Shown here in pieces: positions 10,146 through 19,171 of a stretch of DNA of 64,000 nucleotides (position 1 is the first letter of the stretch; each line of letters begins with the position of its first letter). The notes beneath the pieces are model-generated. The model saw only the letters and a program-made list of their open reading frames with translations. It did not search any database and had not been told where the DNA came from. Made by a program: the position numbers and the translations under genes. Location of the stretch: assembly GCA_015057615.1 (NCBI GenBank), contig SVEA01000011.1, positions 1-64,000 on the forward strand. The letters run 5' to 3'. The DNA comes from Lachnospiraceae bacterium. Lineage in GTDB: Bacteria; Bacillota; Clostridia; Lachnospirales; Lachnospiraceae.

Positions 10146-11765
10146 TTATTCCAGAAGGTACATCACCGCCTCATAAGGCTGTAAGTAATGCTCCTCATGG
10201 TTATCGTAGTTGCTGATCAGACATTTCTTATTCCTATTATATTCCTGTGGCATAGAAAACGGTACTTTTCTTCCATAGAAATTAGCAGCTACAAGCAACA
10301 CCTGATTCTCCCAGGTCCTAGTATATACAAACAACTCCGGATGATCTGCAAACAGCAGTTCAAATTCACCTTTGACGAAAATCTCATGCGTTTTTCTTAA
10401 TTGTATTAATTTTTGATAGATATGGAAAATAGAGTTTTCATCTGCCAACTCGTTTTTCGCATTGATCCTTTTATAATTCGGATTCACCTTGATCCAGGGC
10501 GTACCCTGCGTGAAACCTGCATGCTCACTATCATCCCAATGCATGGGAGTCCTGGCATTATCCCGCCCCTTCGCATAGATGGACCGCATAATCTCTTCCG
10601 GTGTATATCCCATTTCGATCCGCTCTTTATAGAGGTTAAGCGTCTCGATGTCGCGGTATTCCTCCAGTGCGTATCTTACATTCGTCATACCAAGCTCTTC
10701 CCCTTGATAGATATAAGGAGTTCCCTGCATGCCGTGAAGGAGAATGGCAAACATTTTGGCAGCTTCTACACGATATTCCTTATCGTTGCCCCACCGTGAC
10801 ACAATTCTCGGTAAATCGTGATTATTCCAGAACAAGCTGTTCCAGCCAACCTGAAACATCTCCTTCTGCCATTTTGCTAAAATAGTCTTTAGCTTTACAA
10901 AGTCCAGAGGTGCCAGATCCCATTTGTCTTTTCCCTCCTGCTGATCCAATCCGATATGCTCAAACTGGAATACCATAGAGAACTCGCTGTTATCCGGATT
11001 ACTGTATAATTTTGCCCGCTCCGGATTCGCTCCCCATGCCTCTCCGACCGTGATGATATCCCCTTTCTGAAAGGTCTCTTTCGACATCTCCCGGATATAT
11101 TCATGGAGCTTTGGTCCATTGTTGGTTATCTTTTTATCCGGTTCTTTGGCTATCTGATCAATAACATCCAGCCGGAAGCCGCCGACGCCCTTATCCATCC
11201 ACCAAAGTATCATATCATACAGCTCCCTGCGCACCTTCGGATTCTCCCAGTTCAAATCCGGCTGCTTTATAGAAAACTGGTGAAAATAATATTGCTCCAC
11301 TTCCGGCACCCATTCCCAGGCAGAACCTCCGAAGCTGGCACGCATATCATTTGGCGGTGTTCCCTCTACGCCGTCTCTCCATACATAGTAATCATGGTAT
11401 GGATTCGTCCGGCTCCTTTTCGCTTCTAAGAACCATGCATGCTCATCCGAGGTATGGTTGAGAACCAGATCCATAATAATACGGATCTCCCTCTTTTTTG
11501 CCTCCGTAATCAGCTCCTCCATATCGTTTATCGTGCCGAACATCGGATCAATATCCTGGTAATCCGAAATATCATAGCCGTTATCATCTTGGGGAGAACG
11601 GTATACCGGGGACAGCCAGATAGCATTGATTCCAAGCTCCTGTAGATAATCCAGCCGGGAGATGATACCCGGAATATCACCTATTCCATCCCCGTTACTG
11701 TCCTGAAAGCTCCTGGGGTAAATCTGGTATATGACAGCGTTCTTCCACCATCTATCTTTCTTCAT
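10146..11765 (-). CDS. GH13 oligo-1,6-glucosidase / alpha-glucosidase
   Basis: WWKNAVIYQIYPRSFQDSNGDGIGDIPGIISRLDYL, GFRLDVIDQIAKE, FWNNHDLPRIVSRWG; start set at MKKDRWW. Confidence 0.95.
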   Translation of the reverse strand: MKKDRWWKNAVIYQIYPRSFQDSNGDGIGDIPGIISRLDYLQELGINAIWLSPVYRSPQDDNGYDISDYQDIDPMFGTINDMEELITEAKKREIRIIMDLVLNHTSDEHAWFLEAKRSRTNPYHDYYVWRDGVEGTPPNDMRASFGGSAWEWVPEVEQYYFHQFSIKQPDLNWENPKVRRELYDMILWWMDKGVGGFRLDVIDQIAKEPDKKITNNGPKLHEYIREMSKETFQKGDIITVGEAWGANPERAKLYSNPDNSEFSMVFQFEHIGLDQQEGKDKWDLAPLDFVKLKTILAKWQKEMFQVGWNSLFWNNHDLPRIVSRWGNDKEYRVEAAKMFAILLHGMQGTPYIYQGEELGMTNVRYALEEYRDIETLNLYKERIEMGYTPEEIMRSIYAKGRDNARTPMHWDDSEHAGFTQGTPWIKVNPNYKRINAKNELADENSIFHIYQKLIQLRKTHEIFVKGEFELLFADHPELFVYTRTWENQVLLVAANFYGRKVPFSMPQEYNRNKKCLISNYDNHEEHYLQPYEAVMYLLE

Positions 11766-11778
11766 CTTTATAACCATG

Positions 11779-11848
11779 CTCCTTTCAAAGTCTGGAGACT
11801 TTGTGCGTAGCACAAATCTCCGGTTGAAAGAATGAAATTCTTTCAACC
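11779..11848 (-). promoter_or_regulatory. Tandem hairpins in leader of GH13 gene, one arm complementary to the RBS
   Basis: ggttgaaagaa/ttctttcaacc and ggaga-tttgtgc/gcacaaa-g-tctcc immediately upstream of aaaggag. Confidence 0.5.
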
Positions 11849-12011
11849 TTAACCTCATTCCTGCGCGGCTTTTTTCTTATCATGGAGCTTATGGATGCCG
11901 CGCAGCCACAAACTCGGTAGACTTTTGTAGAGTGAATGCGAATGACACAAGAAGGTCTCAGGAAATGCAACTGCCTTCTCGGACACTCTATTTTATATAA
12001 ATGATTAGTCC

Positions 12012-12287
12012 GACAAAAGCCTTCGTAATAAATCGTCTTCATCAATTTGCACAAATCAAGGTAAAACTTAAGTAATAGAAACAATATTTTAATGCGCAAC
12101 TATTTGAAGTTGTTGGCACTTAGATCACGTGTATTTTGTGATCTTATTACGTACTTCAATCCAAGTACTGCGTTTTATGCAGTGCTTTGGGGAACACGCG
12201 TTGCGAATGAAATTTGTTTCATATTACTTGTTAACACATAGATAGTGCAAATTGATGAAATCAAGTCTATAAATCGGCTTTTGTCAC
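12012..12287 (+). repeat. Family A palindromic element, copy A2
   Basis: gacaaaagcc...ggcttttgtc termini, full family core; right end abuts GH66 stop codon. Confidence 0.9.
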
Positions 12288-14192
12288 TCATTTCATATAA
12301 ATCATATTCCAATATTGCAGATAGGGCAAGGTAAATTTGATGTAATTTCCCTTGCTGTCTGCTCCTTTTTCGAAGCTAATTTCCGTACTTTTGCACTCCT
12401 TTTGATCCGGGGAGGCAAGATAGATGCTGCTGATATCCCGGTCTGTGTAGTAAGTGATCTTAAGGTCATGCGCTTCTATCGGTGCAGCCTTTTTCCCACG
12501 CTCATCCCGCCATTCATTATCGGTACCCAGTAAATTGATCAGATGCAGAATCTCATACTCAGAATCTGCCCGGGTATAGGTCCAGATCGTATCGGAGGCT
12601 CCTTCCTTCCCATAAGCATATCCCTCAATATGCACCGGATTGTCCGTCGTCCATTGACCGTCCCGCAGCAGGTTTTCATATGCTACGACAAAGTCGTACA
12701 CACGCTTCATCTGCTCCTTTAACGCTTCCTCCATGAGGATCCCATCGTCAGGATAATATTCCACATGCAGCATCCGATCCCCATTCCCAAGCTCCAGCCT
12801 GCTGCCTCCGGCAGCATATACGGCAGCATCCGCCAGAAGTACGCCGGGTGCATTCATGTATCCATTCGTTTTATAATAATTGATATACGCTTTTACTGCC
12901 AGGGACTTTCCTTTTTTGTCAAAGGAGACTGCTTTGCTATCCTCCATCGACTGCTCGATCTCTCTTACGAGAGAGGCATACGTGTCATAAGGCTTTCCTT
13001 CCCGGTCCTTATCCCATGGCCAGAATTCCGTATACAGGACATCGGTCCGGCTTACATTCGCATTCTCTATTCCCTGAGCACCTACCGGATTAAAGGAAAG
13101 GTATTTTTCTCCCAGTGCCTCTTTGGCAGCATTCAGAAACTGAGTGTAGGTATCTGTCACCTGGTAGATCGGGGTTCCATCCTCCTGATACCCAAGAGGT
13201 TCTCCGCTGGCAGTTACCATCTCCCCCCAGTCACCAACCGTATCCCCGTGCCACCCGTCAAATAAAAAGGCAGAGAATACCTTTAATTCCTCCGAGAAAA
13301 TGTGCCGTTGCCATTCTTTGTTTAGCGGATTAAGAAAATACAGATTCCCATTGCCGGAGGGCGAGATTCCCATATGAAAAGTAAAATCGCCTTTCCCGCG
13401 GTCATTTTCCTTGGCAAAATACAATTTCCAAGCATTTGCTTTTGTGTCCCTGCCGTTTTGATCCTTAAAAAAGGTATCCGTTCCCGCATAAATCATGTTG
13501 TAAGCCATATTTACCATATTGCTTTCTTTCGCTTTCTCTATATAATCCGCAATCGTTTCTCCGGAGATCTCCCTGCCGGACCAATCCTTCCAGCTCCCCG
13601 GCTCCTGCGCTGTGATTCCGTAGGCAAGCGGCTGATGATGCAGGTAATGCCAGTCATAATATTCGATCCCATTGATATGGTATCGATTCATTTGCGCAAT
13701 CTTGCTGCCTGCATCAACCTCCTTTCCAAAATCGCAAAGGTAACCGTAGCGGGGGAACTTAACCCAATCTGAGGATACATCTATACCGATCGTGTCCGAG
13801 CCGTGAAGCGCTCCCTTGTGATCCGCGAAACCCAGCTCCAGAAGATAACCGGTAAAATCCTGCACCGGAACCGTCCATTGAGCTTCCAATGTCTTAACTT
13901 CCCCGCCGGTAAGCCAAACGGTCTGTACCGGAATCTCTGCGATCACCTGCTCCAGATGCATCACCTTTAACACAATGGAGGTTTCCTTCCTCTCTTTCGC
14001 CATACTGCTTACCTGATAGCGGATCACGCATCGTTCCTCCGGGGAATACATGGCACGGTCCGTATCAAGGATCACAAGCTTGTAATCCTTCCATTCTACT
14101 TGATTTTTCCTATACATGGTATACATCATCACTCCTGCACCTGCTATTAAAATTACAATCCCAATCCGTAACCCTACTCTTTTCTTTCTCAT
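12288..14192 (-). CDS. GH66 family dextranase / cycloisomaltooligosaccharide glucanotransferase-like, N-terminal membrane anchor
   Basis: PRYGYLCDFGKEV...MNRYHINGIEYYDWHYLHHQPLAYG, LFDGWHGDTVGDWG, TEFWPWD. Confidence 0.88.
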   Translation of the reverse strand: MRKKRVGLRIGIVILIAGAGVMMYTMYRKNQVEWKDYKLVILDTDRAMYSPEERCVIRYQVSSMAKERKETSIVLKVMHLEQVIAEIPVQTVWLTGGEVKTLEAQWTVPVQDFTGYLLELGFADHKGALHGSDTIGIDVSSDWVKFPRYGYLCDFGKEVDAGSKIAQMNRYHINGIEYYDWHYLHHQPLAYGITAQEPGSWKDWSGREISGETIADYIEKAKESNMVNMAYNMIYAGTDTFFKDQNGRDTKANAWKLYFAKENDRGKGDFTFHMGISPSGNGNLYFLNPLNKEWQRHIFSEELKVFSAFLFDGWHGDTVGDWGEMVTASGEPLGYQEDGTPIYQVTDTYTQFLNAAKEALGEKYLSFNPVGAQGIENANVSRTDVLYTEFWPWDKDREGKPYDTYASLVREIEQSMEDSKAVSFDKKGKSLAVKAYINYYKTNGYMNAPGVLLADAAVYAAGGSRLELGNGDRMLHVEYYPDDGILMEEALKEQMKRVYDFVVAYENLLRDGQWTTDNPVHIEGYAYGKEGASDTIWTYTRADSEYEILHLINLLGTDNEWRDERGKKAAPIEAHDLKITYYTDRDISSIYLASPDQKECKSTEISFEKGADSKGNYIKFTLPYLQYWNMIYMK

Positions 14193-14194
14193 AC

Positions 14195-15088
14195 CTACTC
14201 CTTTACAGACCCCATAACAATTCCCGTAATCAGATATTTTTGCAGTATCGGATAGATCACCAATAACGGTATTACGGCTACCACAATTTTCGCCGCATTA
14301 AGATTCTTGTTCGACAGCTCTGTAATATTCTGCAATGCACTGCTGTTCATGCCGGACCGAAGCATTTCCTGAATATCAACATTTAAGGACTGTATGTAGG
14401 TCATGATCGGGTAATTCTTCGGCCTCTGGATATAGATCAGTCCGCTGTAAAAGTCATTCCAGCTTCCGACCACACTAAATAATGCGATGGTTGCCAGGCA
14501 GGGCTTTGCACACGGAAGTAAAATCTTTAGTAATACCTGTAACGGCCCAGCACCGTCAATAATCGCAGCCTCCTCCATAGATTTCGGAATTCCAAGGAAG
14601 AAATTCATCAGCAGGATAACGCTGAAGATCGGAAGGGCGCCGGGCAGAATCAAAGCCCATATGGTATTTAATAGTCCCAGCTCCTTCACGAGGATAAAGG
14701 AAGGGATCATGCCTCCGTTAAAAAGCATTGCAAAGATCAGCAGATTCATATAGATATTTCTGCCTCGGAACTCCTTACTGCTTTTTGTCAGCGGATACGC
14801 CATTAGAACAATCAGTATCAGATTAATTGCCAGCGCGATCACGACACGGGCGACCGAAATCAGGAAGGAGCGCCAGAACTGACTATCCTCTAATATTTTT
14901 TTATAAGCCGCCAGGGTAAAGTCCACCGGCAAAAGTCCGACTCTATTCGCTGTTACCGCAGCGCTTCCGCTAAAGGAAATCGCCACAATATTCCATAGGG
15001 GAAATAAGCAGCTTAAGCCGAGCAATATTACTATGACATAAATGATTACAATTCGTAATCTGGATGAAAAACTCTTATTTTCTATCAT
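14195..15088 (-). CDS. Carbohydrate ABC transporter permease (LplC/YtcP type)
   Basis: FNGGMIPSFILVKELGLLNTIWALILPGALPIF, MEEAAIIDGAGPLQVLLKILLPCAKP; start MIENKSF after gaggttgcccc. Confidence 0.93.
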   Translation of the reverse strand: MIENKSFSSRLRIVIIYVIVILLGLSCLFPLWNIVAISFSGSAAVTANRVGLLPVDFTLAAYKKILEDSQFWRSFLISVARVVIALAINLILIVLMAYPLTKSSKEFRGRNIYMNLLIFAMLFNGGMIPSFILVKELGLLNTIWALILPGALPIFSVILLMNFFLGIPKSMEEAAIIDGAGPLQVLLKILLPCAKPCLATIALFSVVGSWNDFYSGLIYIQRPKNYPIMTYIQSLNVDIQEMLRSGMNSSALQNITELSNKNLNAAKIVVAVIPLLVIYPILQKYLITGIVMGSVKE

Positions 15089-15099
15089 GGGGCAACCTC

Positions 15100-16008
15100 C
15101 TAGAATATTTTTCTGTCCGTCAGCTTCTTCGTCAGACGGTTCGCAGTCAGAAGAAGGATCATACCGACAAAGGAGCGGCATAAACCGACTGCCGAACCAA
15201 AGCTGTACTGCCTTCCGACCAGGCCGATCCGGTAAACATAGGTATCCAGCACATCCCCGGATTCATAAACGATCGGGGAATATAGGTTATAGATCTGATC
15301 AAAGCCTGCGCTTAGAATACTGGTCAGGCTCATCGCCGCCATCAAAAGAATAATGGGCAGCATCCCAGGCAGGGTGACATGCCATACCCGTTTCCACCAG
15401 GAGGTGCCATCGATTGCGGCAGCCTCATGTAACCCGGGATCGATCGACGTGATCGCCGCGAGATAAACGATGGAATTATAACCGAATTCCTTCCATACAT
15501 CCGTTCCGATAATCAAAGGCTGAAAGGTCTTATTGCTGCCCAGAAAATTGATTTTCTCCATACCAACTGCTGATAAGATTTGATTGACCGAGCCATCCAG
15601 ATTAAACATATTGACAACAACCGACGCCAATACGACCCAGGAAAGAAAATGGGGCAGATAGACGATGGTCTGTACGCTCTTTTTAAAGAATTTATGCCTT
15701 ATTTCATTAAGTAAGATGGAAAAAGCGATCGCCATAAAGGTGCCGATTATAATTTTCCCCAGTGCTATCGTTACCGTATTTCTTACGATTTTAGCGATAT
15801 CTGGCAATTGAAACATATAGATAAAATGCTTTAATCCCACGAATTTTGATCCCCACAACCCCTTCGCCGGAACAAAATCCTGAAACGCCATCAAGATTCC
15901 GACCATGGGAACATAACTAAATAATATCAGAAAGAACATCCCCGGCAGCATCATCAAATGATACATTGTCTCCGAATATCTTCTTCTGGATTTCTTCTCT
16001 TTCTTCAT
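15100..16008 (-). CDS. Carbohydrate ABC transporter permease (LplB type)
   Basis: YLPHFLSWVVLASV, DPGLHEAAAIDGTSWWKRVWHVTLPGM. Confidence 0.93.
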   Translation of the reverse strand: MKKEKKSRRRYSETMYHLMMLPGMFFLILFSYVPMVGILMAFQDFVPAKGLWGSKFVGLKHFIYMFQLPDIAKIVRNTVTIALGKIIIGTFMAIAFSILLNEIRHKFFKKSVQTIVYLPHFLSWVVLASVVVNMFNLDGSVNQILSAVGMEKINFLGSNKTFQPLIIGTDVWKEFGYNSIVYLAAITSIDPGLHEAAAIDGTSWWKRVWHVTLPGMLPIILLMAAMSLTSILSAGFDQIYNLYSPIVYESGDVLDTYVYRIGLVGRQYSFGSAVGLCRSFVGMILLLTANRLTKKLTDRKIF

Positions 16009-16027
16009 ACCAGTTCCTCCTTGCTAA

Positions 16028-16073
16028 TAAAAAACAGCCATACTTATAATGTCCGAAGCATGGCTGTTTTTCG
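16028..16073 (-). terminator. Intercistronic hairpin between SBP and permease genes
   Basis: aaaaacagccat...atggctgttttt. Confidence 0.7.
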
Positions 16074-16089
16074 TTACCTTATGCTGTGA

Positions 16090-17820
16090 TTATTTTAACT
16101 GCTCTTCAATTTCTGATATAATCTGCTCTCCGCCCTGGGAATACCACTCTTTTACAAATTGATCAAAGCCGGCTTCTACTTCTATTGCACCAGTAGCCAT
16201 CTTAATAAAGGCTTCCTCCTCCAATTTGCCGAGATTTGCCCAGTTTGTTTCCATCGTCTGTGTTGTCTGCGGGAAAATAGGCGTAAGCCACACAAAGGTA
16301 TCACTCTCTGTTAAGCTCTGTATTAATGCAATTCCCTTCATACGAGAATGGTATTTTGACCAGTCAACGATTTCTGCATTGGCAGGATCCGCTAAATAGT
16401 TCTTGATATTTGAAATCACATTCTTTGACTCGGTGGTTCTTGCATCTTCGATTGCAATTTCTCCGCTCACGCCTCCTTTAATATCGGAATAGTCATCCAA
16501 TAGGGAGGTGTAGGAATTTACTTCTATATTAAACGGACGAACCGATCCATCCACACCGTCTGCCTGGTATTTCATAACCTCCGGATATTTCTCTCCTAAG
16601 GCTTTCGAATTGACAAGCTCATCATAGAACAGATTCGCAATCTTAACCGCTGCTTCAGGATATTCATAGCCTTTTCTTACCACGATGTATCCGGCTGTCG
16701 CATCATTATGCTTGCAGTTGACCTTTCCATTGGCATCCTCAATGACATATGCTTCAAATGCCGCCTTACTGTCCATAGCACGGACATTATTTAAAAGCCA
16801 GTCCGGAATATGCCAGGTACCGAAGGTAATCCCCGTCTGTCCATTTGCCAGAAGCGCCGAGATATCATCCCAGGTTCTGGTTCCCAGCTGTGGATCTAGC
16901 AAACCGGTTTTAAACCATTCTGCAACCTTAACCATCGCATTCTTCGTCTCCTGCGTCGTTGAACCGTATACGGCCTTTCCGTCTACCTTCATCCAGGTCT
17001 TTGGGAATGCACCCATCGCATACGCAATGGAGTTCATGCTGAAGGTACCGTCCGAATCACCCGATGTCAGCCAGGGTATTAATGCGATACCAACGACGTT
17101 TTCTGCCTTTCCCGGATTTTTATCCATGAACTCTCTTGCCACCATCTCCAGTTCCTCAATGGTAATGCAGTTATTGTTATCCTCATCCACGGTAATTCCC
17201 AGCTGCTCCATCCAGTCGCTGCGAATCCATACCTCACTTGGTCCGGAATCCGCATTGGTTCCCGGAAGCGCTATGATCTTACCGTCAAAGGTTACATTAT
17301 TTAATGCACGATCTCCGTAGGAAGCATAGACCTCCTTCAAATAATCGCTCGCATAGGTATGGTAGGCATCCGTTAAATCGGCGATCAAATCATTCTCATA
17401 TAATTCGATGAGTTCATCCTGGCTCACAACCTTCATCATATCCGGAATCTCACCTGCAGACAACGCTAAGGACACCTGACGGTTGTAGTCATCCCCATTG
17501 GCTTCAAATTCATCTGTAATCTTAATGTTCAACCGATCCTTTAACCAGCGTGTATACGCATTATCCTCATACGTATCCCCTTCCGGCATCTTCGGGTTCT
17601 GTAGGGTCTGTCTGCCCACCGTAACCGTAATTTCATTCTCATACGCACCGAATGGATCCGCTGATTTCGTATCCTTTGCTTCGTTCTTAGAATCCGTATT
17701 CTCTGTCTCCACCGGTTCCTTCTCTTTATCCTTTGTATGATCTGCTTTGCAGGCTGTCATGGAAAATGCCAGAACAGCTGCCAGCATTGCAGCAGAAAAT
17801 CGCTTGTATAACTTTGTCAT
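16090..17820 (-). CDS. Extracellular solute-binding lipoprotein (LplA-like)
   Basis: Lipobox FSMTACK, SBP-type fold; start MTKLYKRF. Confidence 0.92.
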   Translation of the reverse strand: MTKLYKRFSAAMLAAVLAFSMTACKADHTKDKEKEPVETENTDSKNEAKDTKSADPFGAYENEITVTVGRQTLQNPKMPEGDTYEDNAYTRWLKDRLNIKITDEFEANGDDYNRQVSLALSAGEIPDMMKVVSQDELIELYENDLIADLTDAYHTYASDYLKEVYASYGDRALNNVTFDGKIIALPGTNADSGPSEVWIRSDWMEQLGITVDEDNNNCITIEELEMVAREFMDKNPGKAENVVGIALIPWLTSGDSDGTFSMNSIAYAMGAFPKTWMKVDGKAVYGSTTQETKNAMVKVAEWFKTGLLDPQLGTRTWDDISALLANGQTGITFGTWHIPDWLLNNVRAMDSKAAFEAYVIEDANGKVNCKHNDATAGYIVVRKGYEYPEAAVKIANLFYDELVNSKALGEKYPEVMKYQADGVDGSVRPFNIEVNSYTSLLDDYSDIKGGVSGEIAIEDARTTESKNVISNIKNYLADPANAEIVDWSKYHSRMKGIALIQSLTESDTFVWLTPIFPQTTQTMETNWANLGKLEEEAFIKMATGAIEVEAGFDQFVKEWYSQGGEQIISEIEEQLK

Positions 17821-18032
17821 CGTAAAACCTCCCACAAATATTCGAATGGTATACACTGCTCAACGGCCATTGATAAGCTTAATTCTAGTATAATAACAGA
17901 TCTCTTCTACGTAAATGATAGAATTTCCACATTCACAATACTATTTCCATAACATTTTCAATCTAATTGTGCAGATTTTCGGGAAATGTTATACTATATA
18001 CACCAGATACACCAGCGTTTTAGGAGGATACC

Positions 18033-19166
18033 ATGTATAAAATATTAGTTGTCGATGACGAAAAGGACGAGCGTGAAGTCATCCTGTTTTTAATAAAAAA
18101 ATATAACTTTGCACTGGAGGTATTGCAGGCAGCAAACGGAAGAGATGCGATGGAGCTATTGGGGAATCAGCCGATCGATATTCTGCTGACCGATATTCAA
18201 ATGCCTTTTATGAATGGCATGGAGCTGGCCGCCAAGGCAAGGAGCATCCAGCCGGAGATCGAAATCATATTTTTCAGCGGATATGATGATTTTGAATATG
18301 TCAAGACCGCATTGTCCCTTCGTGCCGTCAATTATATCCTAAAGCCGGTAAACGAAGAGGAATTTAATAAATCCATCTCCGGTATCCTAAACACGATTCA
18401 AACCAGAGATGCCATGCGGGCACAATCCGATAAATATATTGAGGAACGCTTTTATCTTCATACCCAGGAGGAAGTCGATGATAACGCTGCCTATGGCGAT
18501 ACCGCCGATATCGAACAGGACAATACCCTGATGCAGAATATCTCCCAGGCGATCCAGTTAAAAAATGCAGCGTTGCTGCAGGAAAATGCGCATTTACTTT
18601 TGGAAAAATACAACAATGTATCGAACGTGTCGCATATCTACATCCGTTACCTGTGTACGACCCTGCTTCAATTACTAATTCGTGCTTTACCAGAGATTAA
18701 GGAGAATGACTTTAAGAAAATCGCGGAAGAAATCTATACCTTTCGTTATTTTGCAAACATCCGTCAATATATCGAGGGCTTCGTAGATCAGGTGGTACAG
18801 CAGATCGAATCGGAAAGCCAGTCGCCGAACCATGCCATTCTACTGGTAGAGCAATACATTCACTCCCACTATAAAGAGGACTTAAGCCTGAATACCTTAG
18901 CAAATATTGTATTCTTAAGTCCAAAATACTTAAGTAGTATGTTTATCCAGGTGACCGGAAGCAATTTGAATAAATATATCAAAAATGTACGAATGGAAAA
19001 GGCAAAGGAGCTTTTGCTTACCACCAATATGAAAATCGCAGATATCAGCCAGGAGGTCGGCTATAGCTATGTGTCCTATTTCTGCAGAATTTTTCAGGAG
19101 GACTATAAAATGACACCGGACACCTACCGGCAGACAAGGGGGCAGGGAGAATGCGGCATCCAATAA
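18033..19166 (+). CDS. Response regulator with AraC-type output domain (YesN-like)
   Basis: ILVVDDEKDEREV, LLTDIQMPFMNG, C-terminal AraC HTH KIADISQEVGYSYVSYFCRIFQEDYKMTPDTYR. Confidence 0.95.
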   Translation: MYKILVVDDEKDEREVILFLIKKYNFALEVLQAANGRDAMELLGNQPIDILLTDIQMPFMNGMELAAKARSIQPEIEIIFFSGYDDFEYVKTALSLRAVNYILKPVNEEEFNKSISGILNTIQTRDAMRAQSDKYIEERFYLHTQEEVDDNAAYGDTADIEQDNTLMQNISQAIQLKNAALLQENAHLLLEKYNNVSNVSHIYIRYLCTTLLQLLIRALPEIKENDFKKIAEEIYTFRYFANIRQYIEGFVDQVVQQIESESQSPNHAILLVEQYIHSHYKEDLSLNTLANIVFLSPKYLSSMFIQVTGSNLNKYIKNVRMEKAKELLLTTNMKIADISQEVGYSYVSYFCRIFQEDYKMTPDTYRQTRGQGECGIQ

Positions 19167-19171
19167 ATATA

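Noticed and set aside
16685-17320. 211-aa plus-strand ORF antisense to the SBP gene
   Set aside because: Overlaps a clear lipoprotein SBP; no recognisable domain or RBS.
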